A stretch of 64,000 nt of DNA. It comes from Streptomyces naganishii JCM 4654 (lineage in GTDB: Bacteria; Actinomycetota; Actinomycetes; Streptomycetales; Streptomycetaceae). Where the stretch lies: NCBI RefSeq assembly GCF_014650575.1, contig NZ_BMVF01000013.1, positions 165,164-229,163 of the forward strand, read 5' to 3'. Shown piece by piece: positions 41,990-50,723 of the stretch. A program made the position numbers and the translations under genes. The first letter of the stretch is position 1, and every line of letters starts with the position of its first letter. The notes under the pieces are model-generated. The model was not told where the DNA came from and did not search any database. It worked only from the letters and a program-made list of their open reading frames with translations.

Positions 41990-43402
41990 GTGAACAGGTC
42001 GGCATCCAGCGCCCGGGCGGGCGCGACCGTGCACCCAGCCGTGCGGGCGGGCGGGAGCGGAACACCACAGGGGCGACCGGGACGGGGGCCGTTGGCCGCG
42101 CGGTTGCGGCGGGCCTGGAACCGGCCGCTGACGCCGTACTACGTGGTGGCCGGAAGCACCGTCCTCCTCGCGGCACTGGGCCTGGGGGTGGTCTACTCCG
42201 CCTCCCAGATCCTGGCCCTGCGCTACGGCCTGCCGCCCACGTTCTACCTGCGCAAGCAGGCCATGGCCGCCGCCGTGGGCGCGGTCCTGCTCGTGTGCGC
42301 CGCCCGGCTGCCGGTGCGAGGGCACCGGCTCCTCGCCTTCCCCCTCCTCGCGGGCACGATGGCCCTGCTGGCCCTGGTCCAGGTTCCGGGGCTGGGCCGT
42401 ACCGTCAACGGCAGCACCAACTGGCTTGCGCTGGGCGGGCCGTTCGCGGTGCAGCCCAGCGAGTTCGCCAAGGCGGCCTTCGTCGTGTGGGGCGCGGACC
42501 TGCTCGCCCGCGTGCAGCACCGGCGGCGGCTCCAGCAGTGGAAGCACCTGCTCGTGCCCCTGGTGCCCGGCGCCCTCCTCCTGGTCGCACTGGTGCTGCT
42601 CGGCGGGGACATGGGGACCGCGGTCATCCTGTGCGCGCTGCTCTTCGGCCTGCTCTGGGTCGCCGGCGCGCCGGTGCGGCTGTTCGTGTGGGCGCTCCTG
42701 GGCGCGGGTGCGCTGTCCGGCCTGCTGATCACGACGAGCGCCCACCGCGTGTCCCGGTTCGCCTGCCTCGGCGCGACGGACCCCGGACCCGCCGACCAGT
42801 GCTGGCAGGTGGTGCACGGCACGTACGCGCTGTCGACCGGCGGCCTGTTCGGAGCGGGCCTCGGCGCGTCCGTCGAGAAGTGGGGCGAACTCCCCGAGCC
42901 GCACACCGACTTCATCCTCGCCGTCAGCGGTGAGGAACTGGGACTGGTCGGCATCCTGTCCATGCTCGGGCTGTTCGCCGCCCTGTGCGCGGCCGGACTG
43001 AAGATCGCCGCACGCGCCACCGAGCCGTTCGTCCGGCTCGTCGCGGCCGCGGTCGTCACCTGGATCGCGGCCCAGGCGACGATCAACATCGGCGGTGTCC
43101 TCGGCCTGCTGCCCGTGGCCGGTGTGCCCCTGCCCCTGGTCTCGTACGGCGGCAGCGCGCTGATCGCGGTCATGTACGCCGTGGGCATCCTGCTGGCCGC
43201 GGCCCGCAGCGAGCGTTCGGTCCGGGCGGCGCTGACGTCCCGCGGGCGCCCGCAGCCCGTCCGCGCCTTCGCGGCGCGGCGTCACCGCCCCGGCCGCACC
43301 CCCGCGGCGGCGGTCAGGCGGACAGCGGGCGCCGCAGCCGGATGCCTTCGAGGACGCCTACGGCGATCCAGCCGGCGAACATCGACGAGCCGCCGTAACT
43401 GA
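41990..43402 (+). CDS. SEDS-family (FtsW/RodA) protein, copy 2
   Basis: 470 residues, ten to eleven membrane segments between about 50 and 410. Motifs: GLGVVYSASQILALRYG, NGSTNWLALGGPFAVQPSEF, LGGDMGTAVILCALLFGLLW, STGGLFGAGLGASVEKWGEL, EPHTDFILAVSGEELGLVG and PLPLVSYGGSALIAVMYAVG. The KW-x-x-LPE-x-HTDFI arrangement is FtsW-like. The final ~45 residues are Arg/Ala rich and read through the 3' end of the convergent SEDS copy 3 gene (89-bp overlap), so they may be dispensable or result from loss of an earlier stop. GTG 41990 lies close behind site B and has no clear ribosome binding site. Confidence 0.88.
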   Translation: MNRSASSARAGATVHPAVRAGGSGTPQGRPGRGPLAARLRRAWNRPLTPYYVVAGSTVLLAALGLGVVYSASQILALRYGLPPTFYLRKQAMAAAVGAVLLVCAARLPVRGHRLLAFPLLAGTMALLALVQVPGLGRTVNGSTNWLALGGPFAVQPSEFAKAAFVVWGADLLARVQHRRRLQQWKHLLVPLVPGALLLVALVLLGGDMGTAVILCALLFGLLWVAGAPVRLFVWALLGAGALSGLLITTSAHRVSRFACLGATDPGPADQCWQVVHGTYALSTGGLFGAGLGASVEKWGELPEPHTDFILAVSGEELGLVGILSMLGLFAALCAAGLKIAARATEPFVRLVAAAVVTWIAAQATINIGGVLGLLPVAGVPLPLVSYGGSALIAVMYAVGILLAAARSERSVRAALTSRGRPQPVRAFAARRHRPGRTPAAAVRRTAGAAAGCLRGRLRRSSRRTSTSRRN

Positions 43403-44549
43403 CGAACGGCAGGGGCAGCCCGGTGACCGGCATGATGCCCAGGTTCATGCCGATGTTCTCGAACGCCTGGAAGGCCAGCCAGGCGACGATTCCCGCCGCC
43501 ACCAGCGTGCCGTACAGGTCGGGACACGCGCGGGCGATCCGCAGCGCCCGCCACAGCACGACGCCCAGCAGGACGATCAGCGCCCCCGCGCCCACGAAGC
43601 CCAGCTCTTCGCCCGCGACGCTGAAGACGAAGTCGGTCTGCTGCTCGGGCACGAACTGCCCGGTGGTCTGCGCCCCGTGGAACAGGCCCTGCCCCAGCAG
43701 TCCCCCGGCGCCGATCGCGATCCGGGCCTGGCCGGTGTTGTAGCCGACCCCCGAGGGATCCAGGGCCGGGTCGGCGAACGCGGCGAACCGGTTCACCTGG
43801 TACTGGTCGAGCAGGTGCAGCTGCCACACCGCCAGCGCGCCCAGCGCCCCGGCGGCCAGCAGGGCGGCGACCCACCGGGCGGACGCCCCCGAGGCGAGCA
43901 GGACTCCCAGCACGATGACGCCGATGCCCATGAACTGCCCGAGGTCCGGGGTGAGCAGTACCAGCAGGGCCGGCACACCCGCCACGGCCAGCGCCTCGAC
44001 GACGCCGCGCGCGTCGGGTCGCTGACGGTCGCCCGCGTCCACCTTGGTGGCCAGCAGCACCGCCATGGCCAGCACGATGGTGACCTTGACGAACTCGGCC
44101 GGCTGGATCGACATGCCGGCGACGATGATCCAGCGCCGCGACCCGTTGATGGTGGCGCCGACCGGGGTGAGCACCAGCAGCACCATCAGCAGCGTGAGGC
44201 CGTAGAGCGCCGGGGTCAGATCGCGCAGCCGGCGCGGGCCGAGCCGGGCCGCGACGGCCGCCAGGGCGACGCCGATGACGGTGTTGATGACGTGGCGCTG
44301 CAAGAAGGCGTACGGGTTGCCGCCGGTCAGCTGGGTGCGCCCGCGCGTGGCGGAGTACACCAGCACCGCCCCCAGCACGGACAGCGCGAGCGCCGCCGCG
44401 GGCAGCGGCCAGTCCAGCCGCCGCAGCGTCGAGCCCGGCGCCAGACGGGACCGCCACCCCGCGGGCCGGGTGGACCAGTACGCCGAGGGGCCGCCCCCGG
44501 TCAGCACCGCACACCGCTCAGCAGGTGTGTCACGGCCGGTACGAGACAC
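43314..44549 (-). CDS. SEDS-family (RodA-like) protein, copy 3
   Basis: 411 residues, about ten membrane segments. Motifs: NGSRRWIIVAGMSIQPAEF, LTPDLGQFMGIGVIVLGVLL, YNTGQARIAIGAGGLLGQGL, EQQTDFVFSVAGEELGFVG and FENIGMNLGIMPVTGLPLPF, then VSYGGSSM. The FENIGMNLGI-MPVTG segment and GYNTGQA are RodA hallmarks, so this is the elongation type by sequence, although Streptomyces grows at tips. GTG at 44549 has GGGGAGG 10 nt upstream. Site C lies about 85 bp upstream. Its 3' end overlaps SEDS copy 2. Confidence 0.9.
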   Translation of the reverse strand: MSRTGRDTPAERCAVLTGGGPSAYWSTRPAGWRSRLAPGSTLRRLDWPLPAAALALSVLGAVLVYSATRGRTQLTGGNPYAFLQRHVINTVIGVALAAVAARLGPRRLRDLTPALYGLTLLMVLLVLTPVGATINGSRRWIIVAGMSIQPAEFVKVTIVLAMAVLLATKVDAGDRQRPDARGVVEALAVAGVPALLVLLTPDLGQFMGIGVIVLGVLLASGASARWVAALLAAGALGALAVWQLHLLDQYQVNRFAAFADPALDPSGVGYNTGQARIAIGAGGLLGQGLFHGAQTTGQFVPEQQTDFVFSVAGEELGFVGAGALIVLLGVVLWRALRIARACPDLYGTLVAAGIVAWLAFQAFENIGMNLGIMPVTGLPLPFVSYGGSSMFAGWIAVGVLEGIRLRRPLSA

Positions 44550-44633
44550 ATGGCCGCCGTCGCCTCCCCTTCTTTCGTCTCACGGCACGACGGCCGTGCG
44601 GGAACCGGGACGGAGCCAGACACTACCATCTGT

Positions 44634-44647
44634 CACTTGCGTAAGTG
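44634..44647. promoter_or_regulatory. Shared SEDS-island palindrome, site C
   Basis: CACTTGCGTAAGTG, a near-perfect 14-bp palindrome with core TTGCGTAA, upstream of SEDS copy 3 and 19 bp beyond the LCP gene stop. Its ACTTGCG left half is identical to site A. Confidence 0.6.
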
Positions 44648-44666
44648 TGTAACCATCGCCGGGCGC

Positions 44667-46379
44667 TCAGGCGTCCGAGTCCGGCACGCCCTTCGCCGCC
44701 GTGTACGCCTGGGACGGGGTCATCGGGATGCCGTCGAGTTTGACCGTCCGGTAGGGGCTCACCGGGGCGCAGGTCTTGGCCTGGTCGGCGGTCTGGGCAT
44801 GGGCGTTGGGGACCGCCGTGCCCGAATCGGCGGACGCGGACGGGGAGTTGTCCGGGTAGGTGGTGCCGCTGGGCCAGTCGCCCCCGACGACGAGGATCAG
44901 GCCGCGGGCGGTCCCCTGCCTCAGGTGCGAGGTGGGCAGGCCCAGGGCTTCGGCGGCCGTCCGTGCCTCGCCCTGCTGCCCGGGGCCGTAGGTGAGCGAC
45001 GTACTGTCGGCGGAGGCCGGTGCGTTCCTCGTGGTCGTGGCGGGGCTGAAGCCCTGGTCGGTGAGGGCGCGGGCGACGGCGGAGGCCCGGCCGGTGAGGG
45101 CGGTGCCGTTCTCGACGGTCACGGCGATCCGGGAGGCGGGCACGGCGGGCGCGTCGGCGGTGGCCTTCGCGCTCGGGCCGGTCGCCCCGGACTTGCCGCT
45201 CGCGCCCGCGGTCAGCGAGCGGTCGCCCGCGACGGCCGCGAAGAGCTCCTTGGCGCCCGCGCCCACGACCACCCTGTCCCGGTTGGCCGGATCGGGTGCG
45301 GTCGGCATCGTCGTGAACGTCATCCGGTGGGCGGGCACCTTGTTCACGTCCAAGGCCAGCCCGACCAGCTTCTTGACGCTGCCGAGGGCGTCGTCCACGG
45401 TCAGCGCCTTGGTGGCGGCGTCCGCGAGGCCGTAGACCGCCGTGGGGTCGGTGAGCGTGCCGGCGCTCTTGAACTTGCGGATCACCGCGCTCAGGAAGAG
45501 GTGCTGCGTGCCGGTGCGGCCCAGGTCGCTGCCGTCGCCGAAACCGTGCCGGGAGCGGACGAACTCCAGGGCCGCGACCCCCTTGAGCGTGTGGGCGCCC
45601 TTGGCGAGCTTCAGGTGCGAGTAGGTGTCGTAGACGTCGTCGCTGACACACACGGACACACCGCCGACCGCGTCGGACATCTTCACCACACCCGCGAAGT
45701 CCAGCTTCACGAAGTGGTCGATGGGGATGCCGGTGAGCTGGTGGACGGTGGCCACCTGGCAGGCGGGGCCGTACTGGAGCGCGCTGTTGATCTGGCCGTA
45801 GTAGCCGCCCGTGGCGCGGCCCGACTTCGCGTCCGAACAGGCCGGGATCCGCGTCATGGTGTCGCGGGGAATGCTCATCACGGTGGCGTTGGAGCGGTCG
45901 GCCGATATGTGCACCACCATCTCCACGTCCGCGTTGCTGCCGGACTCCGACTGCACACCTGTCTGCGCGCACCCGCCGCCGAGCCGGCAGTCCTCCGAGC
46001 TGGTCCGGCCGTCGGAGCCGATCACCAGGATGTTTATCGGGGTGCGGCCGAACGCGTCCGCCTTCTCCGTGCCGCCCTTGCCGTCGAGGGAGACACTGTT
46101 GATGTTGCCGTTCAGGTGCTGGTAGACCCACCAGCCGGCGCCGGTCGCGCCCAGCGCCAGCACCGCCAGGCCGATCCCGCTGATCCGCAGCACCCGCCTG
46201 GCCCGGCTCCTGGGGCGTGACCGCGCTCCGCGCCCGCCCTGGGAACGGGACGACTTCCTCGACGCGGCCCGCCCGTCCGCGGTGCGGCCCGCGCCGGGCT
46301 CGGCGTCCCGCTGCCCGGGCACGCGCGAGGTGCGGCTGCGTGTGGCCTGACCCCCAGGGCCGTCCCACGGGTCGCTCAT
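44667..46379 (-). CDS. LCP (LytR-CpsA-Psr) family cell-wall glycopolymer ligase
   Basis: 570 residues. Cytoplasmic basic, Ser/Arg-rich N-terminus (1-62), one membrane segment (~63-85), then the LCP domain ~110-370: RTPINILVIGSDGRTSS, DVEMVVHISADRSNATVMSI followed by PRDTM, and GGVSVCVSDDVYDTY with LEFVRSRHGFGDGSDLGRTG. Conserved Arg and Asp residues that bind pyrophosphate-lipid are present. A LytR_C domain follows (~430-530; IAVTVENGTALTGRASAVAR). These enzymes attach teichoic-acid-like glycopolymers to peptidoglycan. ATG 46379 has GGGAG 7 nt upstream. Site D lies about 90 bp upstream. Placed with three SEDS genes, it suggests a special wall-building programme. Confidence 0.9.
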   Translation of the reverse strand: MSDPWDGPGGQATRSRTSRVPGQRDAEPGAGRTADGRAASRKSSRSQGGRGARSRPRSRARRVLRISGIGLAVLALGATGAGWWVYQHLNGNINSVSLDGKGGTEKADAFGRTPINILVIGSDGRTSSEDCRLGGGCAQTGVQSESGSNADVEMVVHISADRSNATVMSIPRDTMTRIPACSDAKSGRATGGYYGQINSALQYGPACQVATVHQLTGIPIDHFVKLDFAGVVKMSDAVGGVSVCVSDDVYDTYSHLKLAKGAHTLKGVAALEFVRSRHGFGDGSDLGRTGTQHLFLSAVIRKFKSAGTLTDPTAVYGLADAATKALTVDDALGSVKKLVGLALDVNKVPAHRMTFTTMPTAPDPANRDRVVVGAGAKELFAAVAGDRSLTAGASGKSGATGPSAKATADAPAVPASRIAVTVENGTALTGRASAVARALTDQGFSPATTTRNAPASADSTSLTYGPGQQGEARTAAEALGLPTSHLRQGTARGLILVVGGDWPSGTTYPDNSPSASADSGTAVPNAHAQTADQAKTCAPVSPYRTVKLDGIPMTPSQAYTAAKGVPDSDA

Positions 46380-46470
46380 TGTCACACTCCCAAGGAACGG
46401 TCGGGCCCGGCGAAACGGGCATCAGCGGCGTCGCACGACGGGCGGCGCGGGCAGCACAGGCGTTGCCTGG

Positions 46471-46478
46471 TTGCGCAA
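46471..46478. promoter_or_regulatory. Shared SEDS-island palindrome, site D
   Basis: TTGCGCAA, a perfect 8-bp palindrome flanked by GG and TC, in the 252-bp region upstream of the LCP gene. The rest of that region, up to the convergent-side VOC gene end at 46632, shows nothing recognisable. Confidence 0.5.
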
Positions 46479-46631
46479 TCTAGCAAATGAATCCGGCCGC
46501 GCGACACCGGTCGCCGCCCTCTCCCCGGCCCGGACCTGCGGCGGCGCGCCGAACCGGGGAGAAGGAGAACGCCGGCCGCCCGTGCGCGCCCCGTCCCGGC
46601 CGGCGCGGCGGTGCCGCCTCGTGCCCGAAGG

Positions 46632-46985
46632 CTACTGGCGTCGCCGGCCGAGGACGCAGAACTCGTTGCCCTCGGGGTCGGCCAGGACCACCCAGGACTG
46701 GTCGCCCTGGCCGATGTCGACGCGGCGGGCGCCGTGGGCCAGCAGGCGGGCGACCTCGGCGGCCTGGTCGTCGGGCCTGAAGTCCAGGTGGAGCCGGCTC
46801 TTGGACTTCTTCGCCTCGTCGAGCCGGACGAAGTCCAGGCCCGGCATGCGGTCCGGCGCCGGGCGGATCTCGAACTCGTCGTCGGAGGCGTGGACCACGA
46901 CCCAGCCGAGAGCGTCGGCCCACCACTGCCCCAGGGCCACGGGGTCCGCCGAGTGAACGATTACCTGTTCCCATTCCAAGGTCAT
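46632..46985 (-). CDS. VOC-family protein
   Basis: 117 residues: starts MTLEWEQVIVHSADPVALGQ, with SRLHLDFRPDDQAAEVARLL in the middle and WVVLADPEGNEFCVLGRR at the end. Same compact single-chain VOC group as the proteins at 34340 and 29282; the terminal EGNEFCVL strand with Glu is a usual metal ligand position. No ribosome binding site is clear before ATG 46985. Function unknown. Confidence 0.82.
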   Translation of the reverse strand: MTLEWEQVIVHSADPVALGQWWADALGWVVVHASDDEFEIRPAPDRMPGLDFVRLDEAKKSKSRLHLDFRPDDQAAEVARLLAHGARRVDIGQGDQSWVVLADPEGNEFCVLGRRRQ

Positions 46986-47080
46986 CGGCAGAGCCTAGCC
47001 CGCCGGGGCCGTCTCGAAGCCGGCAGCGGGCGAAGGACCGTCCGGGCCGCGCCGCCCTCGGGTGCCGTCCCGCCGCGCCC

Positions 47081-48322
47081 TCAACCGCCGCCTCGCCGCG
47101 GGCCGTCACCGTCCGGTGGCCGTGGCCGTCGTCGTCCCCGGAGCCGGACCGTGAAACTCCGCACCGGGGTGCCGACGTGCCCCTCCACGCTCTGCTCGCC
47201 CTCCCAGCCGGCCCGCTGCGCCGCGGCGACCTCGTCCCGGTCGACCCCGGCGAACAGCATGGTGTCGAGCGCCACCATCCGCAGGGCCTCACGGACGGCG
47301 GGCAGACCGTGCTCGCCGGTCTGAGCCGTCCGGCGCAGCACCTCCTGCGCGGCACTCGCCGCGGCGCGCCGCGCCCGCAGTTCCCCGAGTTCGCGGCCGA
47401 GCCCGCCGATGGCCAGGGAGAGCGCCAGCACGTCCTCCGCCTCGTCGGGGGCGGGCCCGGCCCGGGAGCCGTACGAGCGGGCGAACATGACCACGCGCAC
47501 CAGTGCGAGGCAACTGCCGCCGAGCACAACGAGTTGTCCCGCGCCCTTGGCCTCCCGCAGCGCGGATCTGCCGCGAGCGCGCCAGAGCAGCGAACGGCTC
47601 GCCACCCGGGTGCTTCTGCTGCGGGCGCTGTCGAGCTCGACGAGCGCCTCCCGCGCGGCGCGCAGCCGGTCGAGGACCTCCTGGTCGGTGAGCACGTGCT
47701 CCGGGTGCCGCAGAGCGAGCGCGGCCGGCTCCAGGGCGTGCGCGAGCGCGCCGGCCGTGGCCGTCTCGGCCCTGCGCAGCAGCGCGACCGGCTCGGGCGG
47801 GAAGAGGATCTGGCTCGCCAGCAGCGCCACGCCGGAGCCGATCAGCGCGTCGGTGAACCGCTGGGGCCCGGCCTCGGCGTTGGAGGTGACGACGGCGAGG
47901 ATGGCGCTGACCGCCGCCTGGGCGATCACGATCCGTTCCCCGCCCAGCAGTACGGCGACGAGCATGGCCGCGAAGGTGGCGCACGCCAGCGTCCCGTACC
48001 CGTGGGAGCCGAGGACGGCCAGCGCGAGTTCCGCCGTCAGGATGCCCACGCCGACGCCGAGCAGCAGTCGTACGGTGTTGGTGCCCCGCTCGCCGCGCGC
48101 GGCGTTGAGCGCGACGACGGCCGCCACCGGCGCGAAGAACGGCTCGTGGTGGTGCACCAGGTGCCGGGCGATCAGCCACGCCCCGGTGGCCGCGAGGGTC
48201 TGCTGGACGATCGGCCAGAACTCCGCCCTGACACGGGCCCCGGCCCGGGAGACCTCCCGCTTCACCGCGCCGAGCCGGCCGCGGCCCGCCGCCGCGGCAC
48301 GCGAGGACGCACGGGTCGTCAC
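47081..48322 (-). CDS. FUSC-family membrane transporter
   Basis: 413 residues. N-terminal FUSC half-domain with five or six membrane segments (about 35-185): FWPIVQQTLAATGAWLIARH, FFAPVAAVVALNAARGERG and LLLGVGVGILTAELALAVLG, followed by a long helical cytoplasmic region with heptad-like LLRRAETATAGALAHALEPA. This resembles aromatic-acid exporters of the AaeB/YccS type. GTG at 48322 overlaps the G6PD-like gene's TGA by GTGA, placing it last in a three-gene operon. Substrate unknown; export of a sugar acid or phenolic made by the operon is possible. Confidence 0.8.
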   Translation of the reverse strand: MTTRASSRAAAAGRGRLGAVKREVSRAGARVRAEFWPIVQQTLAATGAWLIARHLVHHHEPFFAPVAAVVALNAARGERGTNTVRLLLGVGVGILTAELALAVLGSHGYGTLACATFAAMLVAVLLGGERIVIAQAAVSAILAVVTSNAEAGPQRFTDALIGSGVALLASQILFPPEPVALLRRAETATAGALAHALEPAALALRHPEHVLTDQEVLDRLRAAREALVELDSARSRSTRVASRSLLWRARGRSALREAKGAGQLVVLGGSCLALVRVVMFARSYGSRAGPAPDEAEDVLALSLAIGGLGRELGELRARRAAASAAQEVLRRTAQTGEHGLPAVREALRMVALDTMLFAGVDRDEVAAAQRAGWEGEQSVEGHVGTPVRSFTVRLRGRRRPRPPDGDGPRRGGG

Positions 48323-49758
48323 ACCGGCGCCGTGCCCTCGCCGTTCCGGCGGGCCACGAGGTCCTCCCACCCCCGGGGGCCCGCGCTGCCGGCCCGGTAC
48401 TCGTCGAGCGGGACGCGGGCCTCGCGCCACGCGTCGAGGACCGGCTCGACGATGCGCCACGACTCGACCGACATGTCGTCGCGCACCGACAGCGGCTGCT
48501 CGTCCTCGAGGACGCCCCGCAGCACCTCGCCGTACTCCAGCAGATCACCGGTCCCGAAGCTGGTGTCGAGCGTGACCGGGGAGACGGTGGACGGGTCGCC
48601 CGGACCGTTGATGTTGATCTCCAACTGGAGGCGGCGAGGACCGAGTCCGATGCGCAGCCGGTTTCCCACGGCCTCGCCGAGGAGCCCGCGCGGGACGTGC
48701 TGGGGAGCCTTGAACCAGTACGTGACCTCCTGCCGGGGTGCGCCGATCGCCTTGCCCGACCGCACCCGGAAGGGCACTCCCGCCCACCGCCAGGTGTCGA
48801 CCGCGAACACGACCTCCGCCAGGGTCTCCGTGCCGCGGGCCGGATCGATCCCCGCCTCGTCGGCGTACGACGGCAGGGCACGGCCGTCGACCGTGCCCGC
48901 CGTGTAGCGGGCGCGACGGCTGAATCGCCCGGGGCGGTCGTCCCACACCCGGGTCGCCCGCAGGACCTGCGCCTTGGCGTCCCGTACGTCGAGCTGGTCC
49001 AGCGTGCTCGGCGGGAGCATCGCCACGAGCGCCAGCACCTGGAGGAGATGGCTCTGGATCATGTCCCGCAGGGCGCCCGTCACGTCGTAGAAGCCGGCGC
49101 GGCCCTCGAGGCCGAGGGTCTCGTCGAAGACGATGTCGACCGCCTCGACGTGCTCGGCGGTGAGCAGCGGCTCGAACACCCGGTTGGCGAACCGGACGCC
49201 CAGGAGGTTGAGGACGGTCGACATGCCGAGGAAGTGGTCGACGCGGTGCACGTGGTCCTCGGGCACGAGGCGGTGCAGCAACTCGTTCAGCGCGGTGGCG
49301 CCGGCCGCGTCGGTGCCGAAGGGCTTCTCCAGCACCAGGCGCGTGCCCGGCGGCAGCCCGGTCCGGGCCAGCGCCCGGCACGCCTCGACGGTGACCGCCG
49401 GCGGCAGCGGGAAGTACAGGGTGAGGCGGCCTTTGCGGCAGGCCAGCAGGCGGTGCAGGCCGTCGTCGTCGGTGGCGTCGGCGGCGACGTAGCGGGCGTT
49501 GCGGACGACGGTGTCGACGGCCGGGCCGCTCGCGTCGCCGTCCGCGAACGCCCGCGCCACGAGCGCCCGCCACTCCTCGTCGCTCCACTGGCCCCGGTCG
49601 CTGCCGACGAGGAGGAGATCGGTCAGCCCGGACGCGGCGACCAGGCCTCCGAGGCCGGGAAGGAGCAGTCTCGCCGTCAGATCGCCGCGTGCGCCGATGA
49701 CGACCAGCGTCTGCCCCTGCTCGCCGGGCTCCCGGGGCGCGGGGCGGCCGGCGGTCAT
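48319..49758 (-). CDS. Divergent glucose-6-phosphate dehydrogenase paralogue
   Basis: 479 residues, normal for the family. The nucleotide-binding start is VVIGARGDLTARLLLPGL, where canonical enzymes have GASGDLAKRKL, so the Lys is lost. EKPFGTD is intact. The active-site signature reads HRVDHFLGMSTVLNLL; the general-base His is kept but the substrate-phosphate-binding Lys of DHYLGKE is Met. This suggests changed substrate, perhaps a non-phosphorylated sugar, or loss of activity. ATG 49758 overlaps the lactonase gene's stop. Lactonase then dehydrogenase then exporter in one operon resembles an oxidative sugar pathway outside the main pentose phosphate genes. Confidence 0.82.
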   Translation of the reverse strand: MTAGRPAPREPGEQGQTLVVIGARGDLTARLLLPGLGGLVAASGLTDLLLVGSDRGQWSDEEWRALVARAFADGDASGPAVDTVVRNARYVAADATDDDGLHRLLACRKGRLTLYFPLPPAVTVEACRALARTGLPPGTRLVLEKPFGTDAAGATALNELLHRLVPEDHVHRVDHFLGMSTVLNLLGVRFANRVFEPLLTAEHVEAVDIVFDETLGLEGRAGFYDVTGALRDMIQSHLLQVLALVAMLPPSTLDQLDVRDAKAQVLRATRVWDDRPGRFSRRARYTAGTVDGRALPSYADEAGIDPARGTETLAEVVFAVDTWRWAGVPFRVRSGKAIGAPRQEVTYWFKAPQHVPRGLLGEAVGNRLRIGLGPRRLQLEININGPGDPSTVSPVTLDTSFGTGDLLEYGEVLRGVLEDEQPLSVRDDMSVESWRIVEPVLDAWREARVPLDEYRAGSAGPRGWEDLVARRNGEGTAPV

Positions 49759-50597
49759 CCGGCGAACTCCCGGGCCGGCATTCCCGTGACACCCGGCGTG
49801 CAGGCGAACACCGCGCCCGCCCGCGGCTCCTCTGAGGGGCCGAGGTGCTCGCGCGAGGTCGTGATGAAGAGACGGCCGAGTCCGGGGCCGCCGAAGGCGC
49901 ACGCCGTCGCCTTGGTGACCGGAAGCCCGATCACCTCGTCCAGCGTGCCGTCCGGGGTGTACCGGCGCACCGAGCCCCCGCCGTACTGAGCGACCCACAC
50001 CCCGCCCTCCGCGTCGACCGTCAGCCCGTCCGGGCCGTCCGGGACGGCGGCGAAGGCGCGGCGTCCGCTGAGGCCGCCCTCGCGGTCGTAGTCGAACGCG
50101 TCGATGCGGCCGGTCGCGGTGTCCACGTAGTACGCGCGGCTCTCGTCGGGGCTCCATTCCAGGCCGTTGGAGATCGTCACGGAGCCGAGGACGGTCGTCG
50201 TGGAGCCGTCGGGGTCCAGCCGGTACAGGGAGCCGGCTCCGTGCCGGACGTCGTAGGCCATGGAGCCGCAGTAGAAGCGTCCGTCCGGATCGCATCCGCC
50301 CTCGTTCATGCGGAGGCGCTCCTCGGCGCCCCACAGGGGATCCAGGGCGGTGAGCTTCCCGTCCGTGTCCTCCAGGGCGAAGCCGCGTTCGATGCCCATC
50401 ACGGCGCCGCCCCCGCGCCGGGGCCGGATCGCGGCGGCCACCGTGCCGACGTGGCGTCGCGCGACGGTGCCGTCCGGGGCGAGCGAGAGTACGTCCCCGG
50501 CCAGCATGTCCAGCCATCGCAGGCCACCCCACACGCCGGACCAGACCGGCCCCTCACCGTGGTAGGCCACCGGTTCGGTGACCTGCTCGACCCGCAC
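49755..50597 (-). CDS. SMP-30/gluconolactonase family protein
   Basis: 280 residues, six-bladed propeller. Metal ligands are visible: Glu in YHGEGPVWSG, Asn in RMNEGGCDPDGRFYCGSM, Asn in TISNGLEWSPDESRAYYVDT and Asp in GPDGLTVDAEGGVWVAQ. Members hydrolyse sugar lactones using a divalent metal. GTG 50597 has GGAAGG 8 nt upstream; a longer form from 50621 lacks one. First gene of the operon with the G6PD-like and FUSC genes, overlapping the former by ATGA. It would open the lactone made by the neighbouring dehydrogenase. Confidence 0.88.
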   Translation of the reverse strand: MRVEQVTEPVAYHGEGPVWSGVWGGLRWLDMLAGDVLSLAPDGTVARRHVGTVAAAIRPRRGGGAVMGIERGFALEDTDGKLTALDPLWGAEERLRMNEGGCDPDGRFYCGSMAYDVRHGAGSLYRLDPDGSTTTVLGSVTISNGLEWSPDESRAYYVDTATGRIDAFDYDREGGLSGRRAFAAVPDGPDGLTVDAEGGVWVAQYGGGSVRRYTPDGTLDEVIGLPVTKATACAFGGPGLGRLFITTSREHLGPSEEPRAGAVFACTPGVTGMPAREFAG

Positions 50598-50723
50598 TGC
50601 CGCCACCTTCCTGGTGCCCACGGTCCCATGGTCGCGAACGCCTCGGCCCCCCGCATCCCGGGGCGTCCCCGGCCGGCTGTGTTAGGCTGTTCGGGTTGCA
50701 GTTTTGGTACCCATGAACCTATG

